NCBI RefSeq assembly: GCF_024345835.1
Contig: NZ_JAGQBW010000024.1
Coordinates: forward strand, 1-34,016
Reading direction: 5' to 3'
Origin: Synechococcus sp. HJ21-Hayes
Lineage (GTDB): Bacteria; Cyanobacteriota; Cyanobacteriia; PCC-6307; Cyanobiaceae
Length of the DNA stretch: 34,016 nt
Made by a program: the position numbers and the translations under genes. The notes under the pieces are model-generated. The model made no database searches, was not told the origin of the DNA, and worked only from the letters and a program-made list of their open reading frames with translations. Numbering within the stretch: position 1 is the stretch's first letter; each line of letters starts with the position of its first letter. Positions 8,225 through 15,700 of this stretch are shown piece by piece.

Positions 8225-8521
8225 ATGAAGAACAATGAACCGGCGGTAGAGTGGGACTGTGAGACGATCCTGGTGTGCAGCGATGCCTTCGCAGGGCTCA
8301 CCGTGGTGATCACGGGCAAACTCGAGCGGATGGAGCGCAAGGAGGCGGAGCGCCTTGTGGAACGCGCAGGCGGCAACGCCGTCGGCTCGATCAGTGGCAA
8401 GACTGACCTTCTGGTGGCGGGCGACAAGGCAGGCAGCAAGCTCACCAAGGCCAAGGAGATGGGCGTGGACGTGATCGATGAGGCTGCCTTCATTGCCAGA
8501 CTTGAACTTGTTCTCCCCTGA
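8225..8521 (+). CDS. Stand-alone BRCT-domain protein
   Basis: A 98-aa protein that is essentially one BRCT domain (residues ~22-95). FAGLTVVITGKLERMERKEA is the classic first strand and helix, RAGGNAVGSIS carries the Gly-Gly turn, KTDLLVAGDKAGSKLTKAKE and then GVDVIDEAAFIARL complete the fold. It resembles the C-terminal BRCT of NAD-dependent ligases. BRCT domains bind other BRCT domains, phosphopeptides or DNA ends. It is transcribed divergently from the ligase operon and lies 12 nt before the HtrA-type protease, so the two probably form an operon. It likely partners the ligase or the BRCT-like regions of the LRR proteins, though that is inferred. The ATG at 8225 is preceded only by a weak purine stretch. 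Confidence 0.88.
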   Translation: MKNNEPAVEWDCETILVCSDAFAGLTVVITGKLERMERKEAERLVERAGGNAVGSISGKTDLLVAGDKAGSKLTKAKEMGVDVIDEAAFIARLELVLP

Positions 8522-8533
8522 GGCCCTGTGCTC

Positions 8534-9430
8534 ATGACGGCTGCGCTGCAGGCTCTGAACGACGAACTCACCGGCTTGATCCGCCGAGTCCTGCCATCGA
8601 CGGTGACGATCGAGGGCTACAGCAAGGATCTCTCCGAAAACAGCCAGGGTTCCGGCTGGATCTACGCACCCGGACTGGTGGTGACCAACCATCACGTCAT
8701 CGATGGCATGGAAAACCCCGTCACCGTCAGTCCGGTTGGGCGCGCCGGCATCACAGGTGACGTGATCGGCAGCGACCCGGAAAACGATATTGCTGTGATC
8801 CGCGTTGAGGGGCTGGACGGCCAGCCTCTCCAGCTCGAACTGGAAGCACCCAGGCTTGGGGAACTGTGCGTGGCGATCGGGTCACCCCACTCCTACAGGG
8901 AATCGGCCAGTCTTGGAATCATCAGCGGCCTGTCCCGCCAGATTCGGATGGCGGATGGAACCGTGATTGAGGAAATGATTCAAACCGATGCGTCGGTGAA
9001 CCCTGGGAACTCAGGCGGGCCGCTGGTCGATATTCATGGCCGTGTTGTTGGCATGAACACCATGGGGCCGGCGGAGACCGTGAATATGGCCGTTCCCGCC
9101 GAAACAATCGCCGCTGTTGTTCCTGAGATCGTGAGCCACGGAAGTGTTTTGCGCGCCAGCATCGGCATTTCCATTGCGGTGATCGAGCACTCGGGTGGCC
9201 TCCAGCGAGCCATCAGCGTGCGCAAGGTGAAGGATGCAGATCAGTCCCCACTGGAAAGCGGCGATATCCTTCTCCAGATCAATGGCAGAGAGCTGAAGCG
9301 GCGGATCGATGTCATACGAGCACTCGGACGTGAAGCGGTCGATCAGCAAGTCACCATCTTGATCGAGCGAAACGGTGAATCCAAGACGGTGGAGGTTCTG
9401 GCAAAAGCGAGAACCTCCTCGAAAGGCTAG
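8534..9430 (+). CDS. HtrA/DegP-like trypsin-fold serine protease with PDZ domain, no signal peptide
   Basis: A 298-aa protein. The trypsin-like S1C domain has its triad visible: His54 in VVTNHHVIDG, Asp85 in ENDIAVIRV, and Ser160 in NPGNSGGPLVD. From about residue 205 to 290 comes a PDZ-type domain (SPLESGDILLQINGRELKR, RRIDVIRALGRE). HtrA enzymes are normally exported; this one starts directly with a soluble helix and has no signal peptide or anchor, so it should act in the cytoplasm. A GTG two codons upstream (8528) is an alternative start. It follows the BRCT gene by 12 nt. Trypsin-like proteases are known parts of several bacterial conflict systems with MoxR/vWA or STAND proteins, which fits this context. 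Confidence 0.92.
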   Translation: MTAALQALNDELTGLIRRVLPSTVTIEGYSKDLSENSQGSGWIYAPGLVVTNHHVIDGMENPVTVSPVGRAGITGDVIGSDPENDIAVIRVEGLDGQPLQLELEAPRLGELCVAIGSPHSYRESASLGIISGLSRQIRMADGTVIEEMIQTDASVNPGNSGGPLVDIHGRVVGMNTMGPAETVNMAVPAETIAAVVPEIVSHGSVLRASIGISIAVIEHSGGLQRAISVRKVKDADQSPLESGDILLQINGRELKRRIDVIRALGREAVDQQVTILIERNGESKTVEVLAKARTSSKG

Positions 9431-9448
9431 GAGACTGAAGACGAGTTC

Positions 9449-10000
9449 TTAAACCTCGATTTCGTCGTCCGCCTCCTCATTGAAACGCTCGCCTCCCAGC
9501 CTGACCTTCAAGCGGTCGTCATACAAGTCCGCTTCATCAATCATGTCTGAAATGATGCAAGCCACCAATTCAGGACTGGGTTTTTCTGCTGGATATTTAT
9601 AGTAGTACCGGATCTGCGACTCCTTCTCAAAGAAGTACATCTGGCCGATCACGATGTCGGCATTGATCTCGTTGATGAGGGCATACAGGGCTGCGCTTTC
9701 CTTGACGCCATCAAGTAACAAGGACCTGAAAACAAGCGCTGAGGGATCGGACTCAATTGAGACAACGACTCCTGCGCTGTCGCCTGTGACCACGAAATCG
9801 CCATCTTCAGTTGGATTCGCGTCTTCCGGCTTCTTCCCCGTCAGGATAGCGACGGCGCGCCTCGTGACATCAACAAGGGTGTCATGGTCAGCGCCTTGGT
9901 AGGTGAGCTCATCGTCGGCCATTTGCACAGCACTGGGTTCATACAGCATTGTCCCATGAGTCGGCCACTCAGCAACCCAAGGAATGGGGGCATCGGGCAT
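9449..10000 (-). CDS. CesT/YbjN-like (type III chaperone fold) protein, copy 1
   Basis: A 183-aa protein clearly paralogous to 17698-18222 and to the N-terminal half of 18238-19212. Shared features are the LINEIN motif after an LL..V..S..LY stretch, a YYYK/YYRH strand, and the C-terminal peptide LGGERFNEEADDEIEV (compare VGGERWIERASDEIDV in copy 2). The alpha/beta pattern is that of the YbjN / type III secretion chaperone superfamily, whose members bind peptides; that assignment is from pattern, not a search. Homology begins around MADDELTYQ (base 9922), so the first 26 residues may be extra or a mis-start. It is last in a three-gene minus operon, 34 nt after the LRR gene, and converges on the protease gene. 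Confidence 0.78.
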   Translation of the reverse strand: MPDAPIPWVAEWPTHGTMLYEPSAVQMADDELTYQGADHDTLVDVTRRAVAILTGKKPEDANPTEDGDFVVTGDSAGVVVSIESDPSALVFRSLLLDGVKESAALYALINEINADIVIGQMYFFEKESQIRYYYKYPAEKPSPELVACIISDMIDEADLYDDRLKVRLGGERFNEEADDEIEV

Positions 10001-10034
10001 AGGTGTCTTCAGGATCCTTACCTGATTCGCTGAC

Positions 10035-12140
10035 TCATGAGACCAGCAGCTGCATCTTAACTTTTGCTACCTTTGACGCAGTATTAAAAGTGCAACCACC
10101 AAGCTCGGGCAGGGAACCCGCAGGGAATTGCAGATATTCAAGGGCATTCATGTTGATGATCGGACGTAGCTCGTCCTTCTTGATCCACAGATAGTTGACA
10201 TCAAGATCAAGAGCCACCAAATTCTCCAGGCGCGTGAGGTTGGTCAAGTCAATATCCTCGTAGTCATCCAGCCTGAGCCTGCAGACTGGCAGTTTTGACA
10301 AGATATCCACTACCACATCTGGCAAGCTCGATTTATTTTCCATCTTGATATTGAGCCATAGGTCTTGATAGCCTGCTAGCGGCATAAGATCATTCATAGC
10401 TGGAATCTGGGACATGGTGAGCCAGATTTCCTGGATCTTGACGCTGTTGCGCAGACCCTCCACTGTCTCCAATCCATGTACAGTTTTAAGACTCAGATCT
10501 TCGTCGTATGAAGAAGGAAGCTCGCCGATTTGACGCGTTGCAAGGTCGCTCAGGCTTAAATGCCTCAAAGAGTCGGGCCAGCGCTCAGGCATGCTGACCA
10601 GCTTCGTGCATCCTGAAATGGATACACGCTGCAGATTCGGCAGGCTACCCAAGACTCTCAGGTCATCAAGGTCGGCACACCTTGTGATAACCACCTCCTC
10701 AAGCGAAGAGAGTGACAGCAACTGAGCAATGGAGGACAGGCGCTGTAGGTCGCTCAGATCGAGCCTTTTGAGATTCTTTATCTTATCAATGCCGGCAAGG
10801 TCGGATATAGGCAAATCCCACAACGTAAGGCTGCTCCCATCAAAGCATGGGAACCATCGCAAGCTTTCAATCGGTGCATTCCTTAAGCACAATAGATCTG
10901 AAGTGACTGCCGCCTGCTCCAGGCCGCGGAGGCTGAGCAGCTGCTTGCAGTTATCGATGTTGAGATCGTCAATCTGTTGACAACCAGAGAGATTCTGTAG
11001 CGTTGTGATATCCGTTTCCGCCAGATTAATGTTGCGCAAGGATTTGCAAGCCGCTGCAAGGGGGGCCAGATCGCTGACGGAGGTGCCGCTGATATCAATT
11101 GAAGATAGATTGACGCATTTAGATACACCACTAATCTCCTTGAACTCTGCGCCAACTAGCGTCAGCCTCTCGAGTCTGGGGGCGTCGAGATGGTCAAATT
11201 GAATTGTTGCACCATCAGCCATGCTAAGCGACAATTCGGTAAGCCTTGTGAGGCCCAGCCAGCAGTCCGACAAGCAAGCAGAAGGTCTTGTTCTATCCGG
11301 CTCAAGGATTTGAATATTGATCGTCTCTAAATTCTCGAAAGACCACAATTGTGGCATTACAATGATCTCAAGTGGCTCATACTCTGCCCATGGCTGGTTC
11401 AAGCTTGTGATACCGAGCCGCAAGGCTTCACCACGGCTACCGGCTGGGCATCGGGAGAGGATGCCGAGAAGTGCGTAGTAGGAATAGGAATGCGTGAAGG
11501 CATCACTCAATCTGAATCGCCGACCAGGAAACAGAGCGCCATCGATAACCTCAACTTGATCGAGCAATGGATCGGCGGCTGTGGGATCTGTTTGGAGGAG
11601 ACTTTCCAGCAGGTTCAGGCCTTCATTGATCGCCGGGATTGAACGACGTCGTAGCTTCGCCCAACAGGCCTTGAGATTGTCCGGAAGACGTGGGACAGGT
11701 GTGAGATCTGGATTCACAGGAGCCCGTAGGCGATCAGCTTGCACGGAATCCTTCAGTAAAGAGCTGAATTCAGCTTCGCTGATCACAAGCTTGCGAGGAT
11801 AACGATCACAAAGAGCATTGATCTCACACGTGTCACAGACAACCAGATCAGCTTCTCCTGGGTCATCACAGATTTCTCCTCCTGCCTCGAGGATCAAACG
11901 AATGAGTTCAAGGTCAGGACTATTGGCGTCGAGGTGAATCCGCATATCTTGACAAGGCTGCTCATCGACGAGCGCAATCTCCAGCGATTCATCAAGACTG
12001 AACGTGAAGATTGCCTTGACCGTCTGATGAAGTGCGCTGGCTTTGCACTGGCTTGTGAGCTCAAAGCCTTTATCGCTTAGATGGTTGACAAGACGCATCA
12101 ACCGCTCAGGATTGTTGGCAATAGAAAAAAGTGCTTGCAT
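10035..12140 (-). CDS. BRCT-like / leucine-rich repeat protein
   Basis: A 701-aa protein. Residues 1-62 form a small alpha/beta start domain (MQALFSIANNPERLMRLV). Residues ~65-130 look BRCT-like: DMRIHL, an acidic helix, EAGGEICDDPGEADLVVCD with the Gly-Gly turn, then RKLVISEAEF. A helical stretch LKACWAKLRRRSIPAINEGL precedes irregular LRRs from about residue 270 to 670. The C-terminus LGGCTFNTASKVAKVKMQLL matches the tails of the other LRR proteins in the window. It is the middle gene of a minus operon with a small unknown gene upstream (41 nt) and a CesT-like gene downstream (34 nt). No export signal was seen. The probable role, inferred, is a recognition or scaffold subunit. Confidence 0.87.
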   Translation of the reverse strand: MQALFSIANNPERLMRLVNHLSDKGFELTSQCKASALHQTVKAIFTFSLDESLEIALVDEQPCQDMRIHLDANSPDLELIRLILEAGGEICDDPGEADLVVCDTCEINALCDRYPRKLVISEAEFSSLLKDSVQADRLRAPVNPDLTPVPRLPDNLKACWAKLRRRSIPAINEGLNLLESLLQTDPTAADPLLDQVEVIDGALFPGRRFRLSDAFTHSYSYYALLGILSRCPAGSRGEALRLGITSLNQPWAEYEPLEIIVMPQLWSFENLETINIQILEPDRTRPSACLSDCWLGLTRLTELSLSMADGATIQFDHLDAPRLERLTLVGAEFKEISGVSKCVNLSSIDISGTSVSDLAPLAAACKSLRNINLAETDITTLQNLSGCQQIDDLNIDNCKQLLSLRGLEQAAVTSDLLCLRNAPIESLRWFPCFDGSSLTLWDLPISDLAGIDKIKNLKRLDLSDLQRLSSIAQLLSLSSLEEVVITRCADLDDLRVLGSLPNLQRVSISGCTKLVSMPERWPDSLRHLSLSDLATRQIGELPSSYDEDLSLKTVHGLETVEGLRNSVKIQEIWLTMSQIPAMNDLMPLAGYQDLWLNIKMENKSSLPDVVVDILSKLPVCRLRLDDYEDIDLTNLTRLENLVALDLDVNYLWIKKDELRPIINMNALEYLQFPAGSLPELGGCTFNTASKVAKVKMQLLVS

Positions 12141-12181
12141 TGGAGTCTCAATTCAATGAACGGCATCAAAACCTGCAGTCA

Positions 12182-12559
12182 TCATTCTTCATCGCCAAGT
12201 TCGTATTCTCTCAACTGCTCAGCAAGCTCGATCACCGAATCAAGCCCATGGGCAGTCACGTGAGCCTCGACATCCACGGTTGGAAATTCATGAAAGATAT
12301 AGATAAAGGATTCAAAGATCTCTTGCGGACTGAAAGTCTGCTCCTGGATTTCATCGCCATAGCGATCACGAAAGATTCTTGCATCCTCATAGGCTTGATG
12401 GAATGCTTCGCGATCAACTGATAGCTTGCCATCTGAGCCGATGCGATGATATCCACACTTTTCGATAACCGACTCTTTCCCTCTCCATGGTGGTCCTGAA
12501 ATGAAGGTGGGGTCGATTTGCTCTACTTGCTCAAGCAGGTTGTATCCAGTGAGTTGCAT
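12182..12559 (-). CDS. Small unrecognised acidic protein
   Basis: A 125-aa protein of unknown family. It has an N-terminal stretch MQLTGYNLLEQVEQIDPTF, a central GPPWRGKESVIEKCGY, and a helical, strongly acidic C-terminal half (SPQEIFESFIYIFHEF, then ELAEQLREYELGDEE). No signal peptide or membrane span is present. GPPWRGKES looks superficially like a P-loop but lacks the GxxxxGK spacing in a fold context, so I do not call it an ATPase. It is the first gene of the minus operon with the LRR and CesT-like genes. It shares a 159-bp divergent promoter region, including the palindrome at 12696-12712, with the STAND gene at 12719. Confidence 0.65.
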   Translation of the reverse strand: MQLTGYNLLEQVEQIDPTFISGPPWRGKESVIEKCGYHRIGSDGKLSVDREAFHQAYEDARIFRDRYGDEIQEQTFSPQEIFESFIYIFHEFPTVDVEAHVTAHGLDSVIELAEQLREYELGDEE

Positions 12560-12695
12560 GCTCTGAGCTGCACGGCTGCTGCAGGGGAGGGACCTTGATC
12601 GATACTAGGACTCAGAGCAAAGATTATTTTGTTTCGTACTGATTCTCTTCGGTTAAAGACCTAGCATGAGGCAGGGTCAGGTTGGCCGCAGAAAC

Positions 12696-12712
12696 TATGC
12701 ATTGTCTGCATC
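12696..12712. promoter_or_regulatory. Island palindrome upstream of the first STAND gene
   Basis: TATGCA-TTGTC-TGCATC, matching TATGCA-N5-TGCATA at 11 of 12 half-site bases. It ends exactly 6 nt before the ATG at 12719, where a ribosome binding site would normally be. The site at 20405-20421 has the same 6-nt distance to its gene. It is in the divergent region, so it could also control the minus operon starting at 12559. The upstream flank GAAAC is shared with the site at 33830. It is probably an operator overlapping a promoter with a very short or absent leader (inference). Confidence 0.7.
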
Positions 12713-12718
12713 ATTGCC

Positions 12719-15700
12719 ATGGTTGAACACGAGGGCGTTCCACAGTCCCGTGTGGTGCGGGTGTTCCTCAGCAGCACCTTCCGCGACTTCATGCAGGAGC
12801 GCGACCGGCTGGTGAAGGAGGTGTTCCCGGAGCTCCGCCGCAAGGCCCGGGAGCGGGGTGTGGAGGTGGTGGAGGTGGATCTGCGCTGGGGCATCACCGA
12901 GGAGGAAAGCCGCCAGGGCAAGGTGTTGCCGATCTGCCTGGCCGAGATCAACCGCTGCAGGCCCTACTTCGTGGGGATGCTCGCGGAACGCTACGGCTGG
13001 GTGCCGCCGGCTGACGAAGACAACCGCGTCGTGCTGGCCGACGAGGAATACGCCTGGGTGGAGGAGCACCTGGGCCGCCGCAGCGTCACCGAGCTGGAGA
13101 TCCTGCATGGGGTGCTCAACAACCCGGAGATGGCCGGCAGGGCGTTCTTTTACTTCCGTGACCCCGCCTGGAGTCAGGCACAGACGGAGCCAGGCTTTGT
13201 CTGCGACAGCGAAGAGGAAGCAGAAAAGCTTGCCGACCTCAAGCAACGCATCCTTGCCAGTGGCTTCCCTGTGGTGAAAGAGGAAGACCTGCCAGACCCC
13301 AAGGCCCTAGCCGACAGGATCGGCACAGACCTCTGGGCCCTGATCGAGGAGCAGTTTCCGGAGCTGGATCAGCCCGATGCACTCGAGCGAGAGGAGCGCA
13401 AGCACGCCAGCTACCGCAGATCGCGCACCGAGCTCTATGAGGACGGCGATAGCGGCGGCGGAAAGGTGTCACAGCTGGAGCAGTGGATCGCTGCGGGTGA
13501 ACAGCGGATCCTGATCACCGGCGAATCAGGCGCCGGCAAGAGCGCCCTGATCGCCAACTGGATGCAGCGGCATCAGCAGAGCCATCCAGAGGATGTGTTG
13601 TTTGCCCACCACCTGGGCTGCAGCAACGACGCCAATGCCCTCGAGCCACTGCTGGCGCGCATGGTGCAGGCGGCCTCAACGCTGATGGCCCAGGAGAGCG
13701 ATCAGGCGCTGAGCGAACCGATGAAGGTGCCGCAGGACTACTGGGAGCTGGTGAGCACCGTCACCGACACCCTCAGCAAGCTCAGTTACTGGTGCAAGCA
13801 GCAGGGCCGCCGCTGGATCTGGGTACTCGACGGCCTCGATCGCCTTCCAGAAGAGAACCAGCAGGCTCTGCCCTGGCTGCCGCTGCAACTATTCCCCCAC
13901 CTACATGTGGTGATCAGTGCGCTGGATTGCCCGGCGCGCACGATCCTGCAGGAACGGGAGTACACCACCCTAACGATCGGCCCGCTGGAGCGGAAGGAGC
14001 AGAAGGCGCTGATAACCAACTATATGCGGCGTTACAACAAGACCTTGGTACCAGAGCTGGAGTCCAGGATCCTTGAGCATGAGCCAGCGCGGTCACCCTT
14101 ATTTCTGCGGGTGGTGCTGGATGAGCTGCGCGTCTGCGGTCGCCACGAAACGCTGGCGCAGCAGCTTGACGACTATCTCAAGGCGCCATCCGTGGATGCT
14201 TTTTACGCCAAGGTGCTGGAGCGGCTCGAGGGCGATGTGGGCCGAGAAGTGGTTGAAAAGGTGATGACGGCCCTGTGGGCCAGCCGCGCGGGGCTTAGTG
14301 AACCGGAGCTACTCGCTATCACTGGTGTAGCACCGCTGCAATGGTCGCCGATTGATCTTGGCCTGGAAGGGTCATTCGGCAGCAATGGCAACCAGCTGGT
14401 GTTCGACCATGACTTCTTGCGTCAAGCGGTGAAGGGTCGATATCTTCTGAATAAAGAAGCAGAGCTCAAGACGCACATTGGACTAGCAGATTGGTTTATC
14501 GGCAGAGAAGGCTGGGACAAGCGAGAAGCAGAGGAGCTCCCTTGGCAACTGCAGCACGCCGAAAGGTATGAATCGCTGTTTACCTGGCTAGCCGATCCCT
14601 GGAATATCTGCATACTGACGAGCCATCGACCCATCTCAGAGCTAATCAGCTACGAAAATCAACTTCGAACACTATCGGGTATCCACCTTGACGACATTAT
14701 TTGTGACTCAGTTGCGCACGAGATTGCAATAGAGAAAGGCAGGCCCGAGGTGCTTGTGCCATTTCTTCAGCAAATCAGAGAGTGCCTAGAAGAGATGGGC
14801 CTGTTCCGCTCTCTGTATATCACGGTCTCAAAAGAGCTTCTTTCATTTACAGCACAAGAGGACGTGCATCCAATGGAAGCTACTGCCAGCACAAGAGACC
14901 TTGCCAGGGCATTTCTGAATGTCGGTGACCACAGCTCCGCCAAACAGCTGTTTGACCAGCTATTGAAAATCAGCAAGATGTACAACCAAGTCGTAGATTG
15001 CGGCACCCTCAGCGATATTGCCGAGCTCAAGACTCGTCAAGGCAAAATGAAAGAAGCAGAAGAGTTGTGTTCAAGGGCATTGGCAAGCGCGAAAGATGCC
15101 TACGGGGAGAGGCACCTGCAGACCATCACCGCCATGAACAACCTTGGAGTTTTCTATAGTCGGAATTCACGCCTACAAGAAGCATTGGAAACATATACCC
15201 AGGCTCTTGGGATAATCAGAGATTTGACCGGCGAAGAATCACAGGAGACACTTGGCTTGTGCCACAACCTAAGCTCGCTGCACAATCGAATGCAGCAATA
15301 CCATCAAGCGGCCGACTTGGGATTGAGAGCGTACTCTGGGCGTATGAATATACTTGGCTCAACTCACCCGCTAACCCTTAACTCTCAGGCTTCATATGCG
15401 ACGGCGCTACAAGGTCAATGCGACTATGACCAGGCCAGGCAGTTGTTTTCCTCTGTTTACGAGGCAAGAAGATCGCTGCTTGGCGATGAGCATCCAAGCA
15501 CCCTGGCTGACAGGAACAACCTAGCACTTGCTTGCAGCGATCAAGGCGAATGGGAGCTTGCGAAAGAACTCTATGAATTCAATCTCGAAATAGAAGAGCG
15601 GCTTTATGGCGAGAGCTCGCCCTCTACCATCGTCTCATACAGAAATCTAGCCGCTCTTTGCCTTGAAAGGGAGCTTTACGGTGAAGCCGAGCGTTATTTC

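Noticed and set aside
12440-12500. GPPWRGKES in the 125-aa protein as an NTPase P-loop
   Set aside because: The spacing does not fit Walker A, no Walker B is present and the protein is too short for an NTPase domain.
12695-13246. Long open frame on the minus strand opposite the first STAND
   Set aside because: It is opposite a clear DUF4062 domain, shares its position with the equivalent frame in the other STAND, and shows no domain of its own.
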